Part shown: positions 1 to 10,423 of the stretch, one piece after another
Numbering within the stretch: the stretch's first letter is position 1
Layout of the letters: each line of letters opens with the position of its first letter
Translations under genes and position numbers: made by a program
DNA from: Acidiferrobacter sp.
GTDB lineage: Bacteria > Pseudomonadota > Gammaproteobacteria > Acidiferrobacterales > Acidiferrobacteraceae
Reading direction: 5' to 3'
DNA: 10,870 bases
Assembly: GCA_027335965.1 (NCBI GenBank)
Contig: DAHWGZ010000045.1
Coordinates: 1 to 10,870, forward strand
Notes under the pieces: generated by a model
Seen by the model: only the letters and a program-made list of their open reading frames with translations
What the model was told of the DNA's origin: nothing
Database searches by the model: none

Positions 1-1053
<1,053 letters not shown>

Positions 1054-1094
1054 GCCGGGTTTTCTTTCATCTTTAACATCCAAGGAGTCGCTTT
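1054..1094 (+). promoter_or_regulatory. Pyrimidine-rich translation initiation region of atpE
   Basis: The 41-base gap between atpB and atpE is unlike the rest of this GC-rich operon. It has a T-rich tract at 1060-1075 (TTTTCTTTCATCTTTA), followed by a strong Shine-Dalgarno AAGGAG at 1082-1087, seven bases before the ATG at 1095. In E. coli, a U-rich leader upstream of the atpE ribosome binding site acts as a translational enhancer, so that subunit c is made in excess over a and b. The same role is inferred here from position and composition. A minor internal promoter is a less likely reading. Confidence 0.5.
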
Positions 1095-1400
1095 ATGGTT
1101 GATCCGCAGCTTGCGTCGGTTATCGGCATGGTCTTTTCCTTCACGGCCGTCGCCGTTGGCATCATCTTCGCCGGAGCGGCCCTGGGCTCGGCCCTGGGCT
1201 GGGGTCTCATCTGCTCCAAGTACATAGAGGGCATCGCCCGCCAGCCGGAGATGTTGCCGACCTTGCGCGTCCAGATGTTCATCACCGCGGGCCTCATGGA
1301 GTCGTTTCCGTTCATCGCCGCGGCCTTCGCCATGTACTTCACCTTCGTGAACCCGTTCGAGGGGGCGGCCGTGGCCGCCATCACGCACGTCGCCCATTAA
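1095..1400 (+). CDS. atpE: F1Fo ATP synthase subunit c (AtpE)
   Basis: This is a 101-residue hairpin proteolipid that forms the rotating c-ring. Two long hydrophobic helices flank the polar loop ARQPE, with Arg49-Gln50-Pro51 facing F1. The ion-binding carboxylate in helix 2 is Glu69 (GLMESFPF), aligned with E. coli Asp61. Pro72 aligns with E. coli Pro64. In helix 1, the position equivalent to E. coli Ile28, the Gln of Na+-binding rings and Asp28 of mycobacteria is Trp36 (GWG), a bulky residue close to the ion site. The Gln ligand of Na+-type rings is therefore absent and proton use is inferred. The protein is longer than the usual 75-90 residues because of a C-terminal tail, about residues 86-101, ending ITHVAH. 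The start is fixed by a strong AAGGAG seven bases upstream. Confidence 0.96.
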   Translation: MVDPQLASVIGMVFSFTAVAVGIIFAGAALGSALGWGLICSKYIEGIARQPEMLPTLRVQMFITAGLMESFPFIAAAFAMYFTFVNPFEGAAVAAITHVAH

Positions 1401-1425
1401 GGTCAGCCAGGGACACGCCCACACC

Positions 1426-1896
1426 ATGCCGATATCCGTGACCCTCATCGTCCAGATGGTCACCTTCGCGGTGCTCATCCTCCTCGTCAAGCGCTACCTC
1501 TGGGGGCCGCTGACGGCCGTCATGGAGCGCCGCCAGAAGCGCATCGCCGATGGCTTGGCGGCGGCCGACCAGGGCCGCAAGGCGCTTGATGAGGCGCAGC
1601 GCCAGCAAGACGAGATCCTGGCCGTGGCGCGCGAGCGCGCCGCCGAGATCCTGGACCACGCCGAGCGGCGTTCGCGCGAGATCATCGAGGAGGCCCGCGA
1701 TCGGGCCCGCGCCGAGGCCGAACACGCCATGACGCTCTCGCGCGCCGAGGCCGAGGCCGAGATGACCCGCCAGCGCGAGCGCCTGCGCGCCGATGTCGCG
1801 CGCCTGGCCCTGGCCGGGGCCGAGCGCATCGTGGAGCGCGAGATCGATCGTCGCCTGCACGACCGGCTCCTCGAAGAAGTGGCGGGGCAGTTGTGA
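1426..1896 (+). CDS. atpF: F1Fo ATP synthase subunit b (AtpF)
   Basis: This is the peripheral-stalk subunit b, 156 residues long, the same length as the E. coli protein. Residues about 5-25 form a single N-terminal membrane anchor. The family motif IADGLAAAD follows at about residues 40-48, and then a long, charged, Ala/Glu/Arg-rich helix that dimerises as a right-handed coiled coil. The C-terminal block LALAGAERIVEREID resembles the delta-binding end of subunit b. It starts at ATG 1426, 25 bases after atpE, with only a weak purine stretch (CCAGGG) upstream. Its stop overlaps the GTG start of atpH (GTGA), which suggests coupled synthesis of the two stalk proteins. Only one b gene is present, with no b' paralogue. 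Confidence 0.96.
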   Translation: MPISVTLIVQMVTFAVLILLVKRYLWGPLTAVMERRQKRIADGLAAADQGRKALDEAQRQQDEILAVARERAAEILDHAERRSREIIEEARDRARAEAEHAMTLSRAEAEAEMTRQRERLRADVARLALAGAERIVEREIDRRLHDRLLEEVAGQL

Positions 1897-2426
1897 TCCC
1901 CGACCAGCTGGCGGCGATCGCGCGTCCCTATGCCCGGGCGCTCATGGCGGTGCCCGGCATCGACCGCGCGGCCCTGCTGGCGTCCCTCGAGGCGGCAGGC
2001 CAGGCGCTCTCCGATCCGGCGATCGCGGCCTTGACCGAGAACCCCGCGATTCCGCGCGCGCGCTTGGTCGCGGCGCTGGCGCCCGACGCGTCGGGCCAGC
2101 CCCTCGTGGCGCGCCTCATCGATCTGCTGCTGCACAATGACCGGCTGGCCGCGCTGCCATCGATCGCGACGACCTTTGCGGCCCTGAAAGACGAGGCCGA
2201 GAATCGCACGCACGCCACCGTCACCACCGCCCAGCCCCTGAGCGAGCCCCAGCGCGAACAGCTGCGCGCGGCGCTGGCCCGGCGCACCGGGCGTTCCGTG
2301 GAGCTGGTCGTGGAAACCGACGACCGCCTTTTGGCCGGCGTTATCGTCCAGCATGGGGATATGGTCCTCGACGGCTCGATCCGCGGCCGCCTCGCGGCCC
2401 TTGCCCATGCGTTAAGCCCTTTCTAG
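1893..2426 (+). CDS. atpH: F1Fo ATP synthase subunit delta (AtpH)
   Basis: This 177-residue subunit links the top of the alpha3-beta3 head to the b-dimer stalk. The N-terminus carries the conserved RPYARALM at 11-18, and the C-terminus carries [18 protein letters not shown] and on to RGRL (residues 146-167), the signature of the delta/OSCP family. The start is GTG 1893, which overlaps the atpF stop by four bases. This start puts RPYAR at the usual distance from the N-terminus. The predicted fold is an N-terminal helical bundle and a C-terminal beta-strand region. Length and motifs are normal. The divergent middle section is typical, as delta is among the least conserved F1 subunits. Confidence 0.96.
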   Translation: MIPDQLAAIARPYARALMAVPGIDRAALLASLEAAGQALSDPAIAALTENPAIPRARLVAALAPDASGQPLVARLIDLLLHNDRLAALPSIATTFAALKDEAENRTHATVTTAQPLSEPQREQLRAALARRTGRSVELVVETDDRLLAGVIVQHGDMVLDGSIRGRLAALAHALSPF

Positions 2427-2436
2427 AGGAATTCCT

Positions 2437-3969
2437 ATGGCCTTGAAACCCAGCGAGATTTCGGAGCTCATCAAGCAGAGAATCGAAGACCTCTCTCCTC
2501 CGACCCCGGCGCTGACCGGCACGATCATGAGTCTGAGCGACGGCATCGCGCGCGTCTACGGCCTTGCCGATGTCATGCAGGGCGAGATGCTCGAGTTCCC
2601 CGGCAACACCTTCGGGCTTGCCCTCAATCTCGAGCGCGATGCGGTGGGCGCGGTCATCCTGGGCGACTATAAGCACTTGGCCGAAGGCGATGTCGTCAAG
2701 GGCACCGGCCGCATCCTCGAGGTGCCTGTGGGTCCGGAACTTCTCGGGCGCGTGGTCGATGGGCTTGGCCGCCCGCTCGATGCGCGCGGCGAAATATCCG
2801 CCAAGGCCACCTCGCCGGTGGAGAAGATCGCCCCCGGCGTGGTCGCGCGCCGATCGGTGACCCAGCCCCTGCAGACCGGGATCAAGGCCATCGACGCCAT
2901 GGTGCCCATAGGGCGCGGCCAGCGCGAGCTCATCATCGGCGACCGCCAGACCGGCAAGACCGCGCTCGCCATCGATGCCATCCTGGCGCAGCGGGGCACG
3001 GGCGTCATGTGCATCTACGTCACCATCGGCCAGAAGGCCTCGAGTGTCGCGGGCGTCGTGCAGCGCCTGACGGAAATGGGCGCCATGGAGCACACCATCG
3101 TGGTCGCGGCCACCGCCGCCGACTCGGCCGCCATGCAGTATCTCGCGCCTTACACGGGTTGCGCGATGGGCGAATATTTCCGTGACCGGGGGCAGGACGC
3201 GCTCATCGTCTACGATGACCTGACCAAGCAGGCCTGGGCGTACCGCCAGATCTCGCTGCTCCTGCGCCGCCCGCCGGGACGCGAGGCCTATCCCGGCGAC
3301 GTCTTCTATCTTCACTCCCGGCTCCTCGAGCGCGCCGCGCGCGTGAATGAGGAATACGTGGAGCGTCAGTCGGGGGTCAAGGGGCGCACCGGCTCGCTGA
3401 CCGCCTTGCCCATCATCGAGACCCAGGCGGGCGACGTCTCGGCGTTCGTGCCCACCAACGTGATCTCGATCACCGATGGCCAGATCTTCCTCGAGACCGA
3501 CCTGTTCAATTCGGGTATCCGCCCGGCCATCAACGCCGGCCTGTCGGTCTCGCGCGTCGGCGGCGCGGCGCAGACCAAGATCATGAAAAAGCTCGGTGGA
3601 GGGGTGCGCCTGGCGCTCGCCCAATACCGCGAGCTCGCCGCGTTCGCGCAATTCGCGTCCGACCTCGACCCGGCGACGCGCAAGCAGATCGATCGCGGGC
3701 GACGCGTCACCGAGCTCATGAAGCAGGCTCAGTATCAGCCCTTGTCGGTGGCCGACATGTCGCTTTCGCTGCTGGCCGCCAATAGCGGGGCGCTGGACGA
3801 CCTGCCGGTGGAAAAGGTCATCCCGTTCGATTCGGCGATGCGCGCCGCGGCCCATGCTCAGCATGATGCGGCCCTGAAAGGCATCAACGAGACCGGCGAC
3901 TACAACGAGGATGTCATCGCCGCCCTGACGGCCTTCATCCAGCAGTTCAAGGCCCAAGGCACCTACTGA
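2437..3969 (+). CDS. atpA: F1Fo ATP synthase subunit alpha (AtpA)
   Basis: This is the non-catalytic nucleotide-binding subunit of F1, 510 residues. It begins with the family N-terminus ([14 protein letters not shown]) that contacts delta. The Walker A motif GDRQTGKT is at 168-175 and Walker B ALIVYDD at 255-261. The arginine finger that completes the catalytic site on beta is Arg373 in [10 protein letters not shown]. The [20 protein letters not shown] segment at 279-298 is almost invariant in the family. The gene follows atpH by 10 bases, with a GAGGA ribosome site upstream of ATG 2437. Its TGA overlaps the atpG start (TGATG). No key residue is missing. The C-terminal 80 or so residues diverge more from E. 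coli than the core does, as is usual. Confidence 0.99.
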   Translation: MALKPSEISELIKQRIEDLSPPTPALTGTIMSLSDGIARVYGLADVMQGEMLEFPGNTFGLALNLERDAVGAVILGDYKHLAEGDVVKGTGRILEVPVGPELLGRVVDGLGRPLDARGEISAKATSPVEKIAPGVVARRSVTQPLQTGIKAIDAMVPIGRGQRELIIGDRQTGKTALAIDAILAQRGTGVMCIYVTIGQKASSVAGVVQRLTEMGAMEHTIVVAATAADSAAMQYLAPYTGCAMGEYFRDRGQDALIVYDDLTKQAWAYRQISLLLRRPPGREAYPGDVFYLHSRLLERAARVNEEYVERQSGVKGRTGSLTALPIIETQAGDVSAFVPTNVISITDGQIFLETDLFNSGIRPAINAGLSVSRVGGAAQTKIMKKLGGGVRLALAQYRELAAFAQFASDLDPATRKQIDRGRRVTELMKQAQYQPLSVADMSLSLLAANSGALDDLPVEKVIPFDSAMRAAAHAQHDAALKGINETGDYNEDVIAALTAFIQQFKAQGTY

Positions 3970-4829
3970 TGGCGCAAGGAAAGGAGATCCGCACCAAGAT
4001 CCGAAGCGTGCAGAGCACGCAGAAGATCACCCGCGCCATGCAGATGGTGGCGGCGGCCAAGATGCGCAAGGCCCAGGAGCGCATGCGCGCCACGCGCCCC
4101 TATGCCGAGACCCTGGTGACCATCATGCGCCACATCCGCGCCGCGCACCCCGAGTATCGTCACCCGCTGCTGGCCGTGCGGCCGGTGCGGCGCGCGGCCG
4201 CGCTGGTCGTGACCTCCGATCGCGGCCTGGCGGGCGCGCTCAACGTCAATGTCCTGCGCGTCGCCGTGGGCCAGCTGAAGGAGTGGGAGGAGGCGGGCAT
4301 TCAGGGCGAGGTCGCGGTGTTGGGCAACAAGGGCGCGGCGTATTTCCGTAGGCTCCGAAGCCCCGTGATCGCGCAGCTCGCGCCGCTCGGGGACCGCCCG
4401 ACCCTGCAATCGATCGTGGGCGTGGTCAAGGTTTTGGTCGACGCCTACCGCGAGGAGCGTCTCGATCGCATCGTGCTGATCTATAGCCGCTTCGAGAACA
4501 CCATGAGCCAGGTGGCGGTGACCGAAGAGCTGTTGCCGCTACCGGAGCCCGGAGAGGATGTCGACCGGCACCACTGGGACTATCTCTATGAGCCCGAGGC
4601 CCAGGAGGTCCTGTCCGACATCCTCGAGCGCTATGTGGAGACGCGTGTCCATGGCGTTGTGATCGAGAATCTCGCGAGTGAACAGGCGGCGCGCATGGTT
4701 GCCATGCGCGCCGCGACCGACAACGCTGGGCGTCTGATCGGTGATCTGAAATTGGCCTACAACAAGGCGCGCCAGGCGGCGATCACGCAGGAAATCGCGG
4801 AGATCGTGAGCGGCGCGTCGGCGGTCTAG
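3969..4829 (+). CDS. atpG: F1Fo ATP synthase subunit gamma (AtpG)
   Basis: This is the central rotor shaft, 286 residues. Family blocks are clear at both ends, which form the coiled coil inside the alpha3-beta3 barrel: residues 1-37 include KIRSVQSTQKITRAMQMVAA, and the C-terminal part includes MRAATDNA at 246-253 and YNKARQAAITQEIAEIVSGA near the end. The Rossmann-like middle domain has SDRGLAGALN at 83-92, against the common SDRGLCGGLN. The start ATG 3969 overlaps the atpA stop by one base, with GGCACC instead of a strong ribosome site upstream, so translation probably depends on reinitiation after atpA. Length and layout are normal. No chloroplast-type redox Cys insert is present. Confidence 0.98.
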   Translation: MAQGKEIRTKIRSVQSTQKITRAMQMVAAAKMRKAQERMRATRPYAETLVTIMRHIRAAHPEYRHPLLAVRPVRRAAALVVTSDRGLAGALNVNVLRVAVGQLKEWEEAGIQGEVAVLGNKGAAYFRRLRSPVIAQLAPLGDRPTLQSIVGVVKVLVDAYREERLDRIVLIYSRFENTMSQVAVTEELLPLPEPGEDVDRHHWDYLYEPEAQEVLSDILERYVETRVHGVVIENLASEQAARMVAMRAATDNAGRLIGDLKLAYNKARQAAITQEIAEIVSGASAV

Positions 4830-6215
<1,386 letters not shown>

Positions 6216-6221
6216 GCGGCC

Positions 6222-6665
6222 ATGAGCAGCTTTCGCATCGATATCGTCAACGCCGAGGGGCCCCTGTACTCGGGGGACGCGGCGCTCGTCATCGCGCCCT
6301 TGCGCGAGGGTGAGGCGGGCTTTTTGCCCGGCCATTCGCCGTTGCTGGCCGTTCTGCGCGCCGGCGCGCTGCGCGTGCAGGATGCGAGCGGCGGGGAGCA
6401 AACTTTTTATGTGAGCGGCGGCTTCGTCGAGGTCCAGCCGCACCGCGTCACGGTCCTCGCCGATGCCGGCGAGCGCGCCGAGGACATCGACGAGGCCCTG
6501 GCGGCGCGCGCGGTCGAGGAGGCCGCGCGCGCCGCCGAGGAGCAGGCCGGCAAGACCGACTACGCGCACGCCCAGGCGGAGTTGGGGCAGGCCGCCGCGC
6601 GCCTGTCGGTGGTGCGGCGCTACCGGTCACGATCGCCGTATTCGACGCCGGAGAGCATCCGGTAG
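6222..6665 (+). CDS. atpC: F1Fo ATP synthase subunit epsilon (AtpC)
   Basis: This rotor subunit couples gamma to the c-ring and can inhibit ATP hydrolysis. It has 147 residues, slightly longer than the usual 130-140. The N-terminal beta-sandwich has the conserved GEAGFLPGHSPLL at 30-42 and YVSGGFVEV at 63-71. The C-terminal part, about 88-135, is an Ala/Glu/Arg-rich helical hairpin, the regulatory element in this family. A short basic and polar tail (RRYRSRSPYSTPESIR) follows and makes up the extra length. The ATG lies six bases after the atpD stop with no clear Shine-Dalgarno, so coupling to atpD is likely. This is the last ATP synthase gene of the operon. Confidence 0.97.
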   Translation: MSSFRIDIVNAEGPLYSGDAALVIAPLREGEAGFLPGHSPLLAVLRAGALRVQDASGGEQTFYVSGGFVEVQPHRVTVLADAGERAEDIDEALAARAVEEAARAAEEQAGKTDYAHAQAELGQAAARLSVVRRYRSRSPYSTPESIR

Positions 6666-6673
6666 GAGGCCTC

Positions 6674-7141
6674 ATGATCACCAAGGACAAGGTCGTATCA
6701 TTGACCTATACGCTGCGTGACGAAAGCGGCGAGATCTTCGAGCACACGGATGTCCCGATCTCCTACCTCCACGGCTCGGGGGAGGGGTTGTTCGAGAAGA
6801 TCGAAAATGCCCTTGAGGGTCTGGATGTGGGCGGCTCCGTCGACGTCGAGCTCACGCCCGCCGAGGGCTTTGGCGACCATGACCCGGCGCTGACCTTCAC
6901 TGACGATATCGCCAACGTGCCCCCCGAGTACCGGCGTGTCGGGGCCGAGGTCGAGGCCGAGAACGAGGAGGGCGAGGCGGTCCGCTTCGTGGTGACCGCG
7001 ATCGCCGATGGCAAGCTCACGGTCGACGCCAATCACCCGCTCGCCGGCCAAACGGTACGCTTCATCGTCACGGTACAGGCGATCCGGGACGCGACTCCCG
7101 AGGAACGGCAGCTCGGTCAGCTCACACCGCCCGTGCATTAG
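6674..7141 (+). CDS. FKBP-type peptidyl-prolyl isomerase, SlyD-like
   Basis: This is a 155-residue SlyD-class prolyl cis-trans isomerase, predicted cytosolic because no signal peptide or membrane segment is seen. FKBP-domain segments are residues 1-66, with YLHG at 31-34, KIENALEGLDVGG at 42-54 and TPAEGFGDHDP at 61-71, plus a returning strand at 127-137. Between them lies the insert-in-flap chaperone domain, with DDIANVPPEYRRVGAEVE at 77-94. NHPLAG at 120-125 is a SlyD hallmark. The His/Cys-rich metal-binding tail of E. coli SlyD is absent; the protein ends shortly after the FKBP fold. An AGGAGG at 6664-6669 overlaps the atpC stop, so it is probably cotranscribed with atp. A link to F1Fo or cell-wall enzyme folding is conceivable but unproven. 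Confidence 0.93.
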   Translation: MITKDKVVSLTYTLRDESGEIFEHTDVPISYLHGSGEGLFEKIENALEGLDVGGSVDVELTPAEGFGDHDPALTFTDDIANVPPEYRRVGAEVEAENEEGEAVRFVVTAIADGKLTVDANHPLAGQTVRFIVTVQAIRDATPEERQLGQLTPPVH

Positions 7142-7160
7142 GCCATCGACCCTTCGGCCA

Positions 7161-7189
7161 TTGCCTTTAGCCCCTAAGCTCGCTCTAAT
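7161..7189 (+). promoter_or_regulatory. Predicted sigma70-like promoter for glmU-glmS
   Basis: In the 57-base gap before glmU there is TTGCCT (7161-7166; four of six matches to TTGACA), an exact 17-base spacer, and TCTAAT (7184-7189; five of six matches to TATAAT). Transcription would be expected to start at about 7196-7197, only two or three bases before the glmU ATG at 7199. No Shine-Dalgarno precedes that ATG, which agrees with a leaderless message. This would let glmU-glmS be expressed apart from the ATP synthase genes. It is a prediction from sequence only. Confidence 0.5.
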
Positions 7190-7198
7190 ACCGAACTT

Positions 7199-8590
7199 AT
7201 GCAGGGCTCGGTTCCTTCTCTCGAAATCATCATTCTGGCGGCAGGCCAAGGGCGGCGCATGGCGTCGGCCAAGCCCAAGGTCTTGCACACGCTCGCCGGA
7301 CGGCCCTTGTTGGCGCATGTCCTCGATGCCGCCATGGCGCTCGCGCCACGCGCCGTCCACGTGGTCTATGGCCATGGGGGCGAGCGCGTGCCCGCGGCGT
7401 TCCCGGAGGCGTCTGTGGACTGGGTCCTGCAGGCCCAACAGCGGGGTACCGGGGATGCGGTCCGGTGCGCGTTGCCACGGCTTGCCGAGGACGCCCTGGC
7501 GCTCGTGCTCCTGGGGGACGTGCCCCTCATCACCCCGGGCACCCTGAAGACCCTGTGTGCGCGCGCCGCCGCCGGGATCGCGCTGCTGACCTTCGAGGCC
7601 CATCATGAAAACCAGTATGGCCGCATCGTGCGCGACGAGCAGGGGCGCGTCGAGCGGATCGTGGAGTGGCGCGACGCCGACGGCGCGCAAAGGGCCCTGC
7701 GCGAGGTCAATAGCGGCGTGCTGGCGGCCTCCGCCGCCCATCTGCGCCGCTGGATCCCGCGCCTGTCCGCCACCAATGCCCAGGGCGAGCTCTACCTTAC
7801 GGACATCATAGCGCTCGCGGTCGCAGACGGCGTCCCTCTCGCCACCGCCTCTCCCGGCGACGCCACCGAGGTCTGGGGGGTCAATAGCCGCGCCGATCTC
7901 GCGGTCCTGGAGCGCGCCTTTCAGGAACGGCAGGCCGCGACGCTCATGGCCGCCGGCGTGCAGCTCATGGACCCGCGACGCCTCGATGTGCGCGGCCTCT
8001 TGACCACCGGGCGCGATGTGCAGATCGACGTCAATTGTGTCTTCGAGGGGCGCGTGGAGCTCGCCGATGAGGTCCACATAGGCGCGCACTGCGTCATCCG
8101 CGACAGCCGCATCGCGCGCGGCGCGCGCATCGAGCCGCATACGGTCATCGATGGCGCGGAGGTGGGTCCCGATTGCGTGATCGGCCCCTTCGCCCGCCTG
8201 CGTCCGGGCACCGTGCTCGGCGGCCACGCGCGCGTCGGCAACTTCGTGGAACTCAAGGTCGCGCGCGTGGGCGCGGACACCAAGATCAACCACCTGAGCT
8301 ACGTCGGCGACGCCGTCATCGGCCAGGGCGTCAATATCGGCGCCGGCGTCATCACCTGTAATTACGATGGCGCGCGCAAGCACCGCACGACCATAGGCGA
8401 TCGCGCATTCATCGGGTCCGACACGCAGTTGGTGGCGCCCGTCGAGATCGGGGCCGACGCCACCATAGGCGCCGGGTCCACGGTCACGAAAGACGCCCCC
8501 GCCGGCGAACTCACGCTCAGCCGGGCGGCCCAGAAAACCGTCAGCGGCTGGCAGCGTCCGCGCAAACAGGCGCATCCCGACAAGGAGTGA
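7199..8590 (+). CDS. glmU: Bifunctional N-acetylglucosamine-1-phosphate uridyltransferase / glucosamine-1-phosphate acetyltransferase (GlmU)
   Basis: This 463-residue cytosolic enzyme catalyses the last two steps to UDP-GlcNAc. It acetylates glucosamine-1-phosphate with acetyl-CoA and then transfers UMP from UTP. The N-terminal pyrophosphorylase domain, about 1-235, has the nucleotide loop LAAGQGRRMASAKPKVLH (13-30), QQRGTGDAV at 80-88, and metal-binding Asp107 (GDVP) and Asn229 (GVNSR). The C-terminal left-handed beta-helix, about 255-440, shows hexapeptide repeats and ends with GPFARLRPG (329-337), catalytic His365 in INHLSYVGD, and NIGAGVITCNYDG (379-391). The only reasonable start is ATG 7199. 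It has no ribosome binding site, and no other ATG lies between it and the conserved loop. Length is close to E. coli GlmU (456). Confidence 0.98.
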   Translation: MQGSVPSLEIIILAAGQGRRMASAKPKVLHTLAGRPLLAHVLDAAMALAPRAVHVVYGHGGERVPAAFPEASVDWVLQAQQRGTGDAVRCALPRLAEDALALVLLGDVPLITPGTLKTLCARAAAGIALLTFEAHHENQYGRIVRDEQGRVERIVEWRDADGAQRALREVNSGVLAASAAHLRRWIPRLSATNAQGELYLTDIIALAVADGVPLATASPGDATEVWGVNSRADLAVLERAFQERQAATLMAAGVQLMDPRRLDVRGLLTTGRDVQIDVNCVFEGRVELADEVHIGAHCVIRDSRIARGARIEPHTVIDGAEVGPDCVIGPFARLRPGTVLGGHARVGNFVELKVARVGADTKINHLSYVGDAVIGQGVNIGAGVITCNYDGARKHRTTIGDRAFIGSDTQLVAPVEIGADATIGAGSTVTKDAPAGELTLSRAAQKTVSGWQRPRKQAHPDKE

Positions 8591-8593
8591 CCC

Positions 8594-10423
8594 ATGTGTG
8601 GAATCGTAGGCGCGGTCGCGCAGCGCAACGTGGTACCGATCCTCATCGAGGGCCTGAAGCGCCTCGAGTACCGCGGCTATGACTCGGCGGGCGTCGCCGT
8701 CATCGATCATGAGCACGGCCTGACCCGCACCCGCTCGGTGGGCAAGGTCCGCGAGCTCGAGGGACGGCTCGACGCGCATATGGAAGGGACCACCGGCATC
8801 GCCCACACGCGCTGGGCCACCCATGGCCGTCCGGCGACCGAGAACGCCCATCCGCACATCTGCCGCAAGACCGTGGCGCTTGTCCATAACGGCATCATCG
8901 AGAATCATGCGGCCCTGCGGCGCGCGCAGATGCAGCAAGGGTTTGAGTTCACCTCCGAGACCGACACCGAGGTGATCGTCCACGAGATCTATGGCAGGCT
9001 CGAGGACACCTCCGACCTGTTGGCGGCGGTGCGCGCGGCCCTGCCATCCCTGCGCGGGGCCTATGCCCTGGGCGTCATCAGCAACCGCGAGCCCGACCGG
9101 CTGGTCGCCGCCCGGCGCGGCAGTCCGCTCGTGATCGGCGTCGGCATCGGCGAACATTTCATCGCCTCGGATGTTGCCGCGCTCTTGCCCGTGACCCAGC
9201 GCTTCATGTTTCTCGAAGACGGCGATATCGCCGACATCACCCGCGATGCCGTCACCATCTACGACGCGCACGGCGCGCGCGTGGAGCGCCCCATAAAGCA
9301 GAGCGAGCTGTCGGCCGACGCCGTCGCGCGCGGCGAATACCGGCACTACATGCTGAAGGAGATCCACGAGCAGCCGCGCGCGATCGCGGACACCCTGGAA
9401 AACCGCATCGGCCTGGAGCGTGTCTACGAGCAGGCCTTCGGTCACGCCGCCACCGATCTGTTCGCGGCCATCGAGGCGGTGCAGATCGTGGCCTGCGGCA
9501 CGAGCTATCATGCCGGGCTCATCGGGCGTTACTGGCTCGAGGGCCTGGCGAACCTCCCGTGCACGGTCGAGGTGGCAAGCGAGTTTCGTTACCGCAGGCC
9601 GCGCGTCGTCCCCAATACGCTGTTCGTGACGCTCTCGCAGTCCGGCGAGACCGCCGATACCCTGGCGGCCCTCGCCTATGCCCGCGAGCTTGGCTTCGCA
9701 CGCACGCTCGCCATCTGCAATGCCCCGGAGAGCTCGCTCGTGCGCGGCTCCGAGCTCGTGCTCATGACCCAGGCGGGACCCGAGATCGGGGTGGCCTCCA
9801 CCAAGGCCTTCACCACCCAGCTCGTGGCCCTGCTTCTTTTGGTGGCGGTGCTCGGCCGCCCGCGTGGCCTGGGACCCGAGGGCGAGGCGCGCATCGTCAA
9901 TCTGCTGCGTAGCCTCCCCGGCTTGGTCGAGCGGGTCCTCGGTCTCGACGAGGCCGTGCAGGCGTGGGTGCCGTTTTTCGCGAACAAGCAGCACGCGTTG
10001 TTCCTCGGCCGCGGCACCCAGTACCCGGTGGCCATGGAGGGGGCCCTGAAACTGAAGGAGATCTCCTACATCCACGCCGAGGCCTATCCGGCCGGCGAAT
10101 TGAAGCACGGGCCGCTCGCGCTCGTGGATTCCGACATGCCGGTGGTGGCGGTGGCCCCGAACAATGAACTCCTGGAAAAGCTGCAATCGAATCTGCAGGA
10201 GGTCCGCGCGCGCGGCGGCGAGCTGTTCGTGTTCGCCGATGCCCAGAACGGCATCAGCGAGGACGCCCAGACGCACGTCATCACGGTGCCCCCCACCGAC
10301 GACCTGCTCGCCCCGATCATCTACACGGTGCTCCTCCAGCTCCTCGCCTACCATGTCGCGGTCTCCAAGGGCGCGGACATCGATCAGCCCCGCAACCTCG
10401 CCAAATCGGTGACCGTGGAGTAG
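8594..10423 (+). CDS. glmS: Glutamine-fructose-6-phosphate aminotransferase, isomerizing (GlmS)
   Basis: This enzyme converts fructose-6-phosphate and glutamine to glucosamine-6-phosphate, the committed step of amino-sugar synthesis. It has 609 residues, as in E. coli. The class II glutaminase domain, about 1-240, starts MCGIVG with Cys2 as the mature N-terminal nucleophile, and has HTRWATHG at 71-78 and HNGIIEN at 98-104. Two SIS sugar-phosphate domains follow, with CGTSYHAG at 301-308, SQSGETADT at 348-356, GRGTQYPVAMEGALKLKEIS at 472-491 (catalytic Glu489) and His505. The C-terminus, LAKSVTVE, carries Lys604, the equivalent of the essential Lys603 of E. coli. The gene follows glmU by three bases, with a strong AAGGAG at 8582-8587 six bases before ATG 8594. 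I see no glmS ribozyme upstream. Confidence 0.99.
   Translation: MCGIVGAVAQRNVVPILIEGLKRLEYRGYDSAGVAVIDHEHGLTRTRSVGKVRELEGRLDAHMEGTTGIAHTRWATHGRPATENAHPHICRKTVALVHNGIIENHAALRRAQMQQGFEFTSETDTEVIVHEIYGRLEDTSDLLAAVRAALPSLRGAYALGVISNREPDRLVAARRGSPLVIGVGIGEHFIASDVAALLPVTQRFMFLEDGDIADITRDAVTIYDAHGARVERPIKQSELSADAVARGEYRHYMLKEIHEQPRAIADTLENRIGLERVYEQAFGHAATDLFAAIEAVQIVACGTSYHAGLIGRYWLEGLANLPCTVEVASEFRYRRPRVVPNTLFVTLSQSGETADTLAALAYARELGFARTLAICNAPESSLVRGSELVLMTQAGPEIGVASTKAFTTQLVALLLLVAVLGRPRGLGPEGEARIVNLLRSLPGLVERVLGLDEAVQAWVPFFANKQHALFLGRGTQYPVAMEGALKLKEISYIHAEAYPAGELKHGPLALVDSDMPVVAVAPNNELLEKLQSNLQEVRARGGELFVFADAQNGISEDAQTHVITVPPTDDLLAPIIYTVLLQLLAYHVAVSKGADIDQPRNLAKSVTVE

Noticed and set aside
1095..1400. 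Sodium-coupled c-ring, suggested by the Glu-Ser pair at 69-70
   Set aside because: The helix-1 Gln ligand of Na+-binding rings is replaced by Trp36, so the site lacks a key sodium ligand.
2341..3957. A 538-codon open frame on the - strand opposite atpA
   Set aside because: It is a shadow of atpA caused by strong codon bias, with no family motifs.
6698..10354. A 1218-codon open frame on the - strand across the FKBP gene, glmU and glmS
   Set aside because: It lies wholly antisense to three well-supported genes. Its composition (rich in His, Arg, Gly, Asp) is what GC-biased third positions produce in the opposite frame. It shows no recognisable domain.
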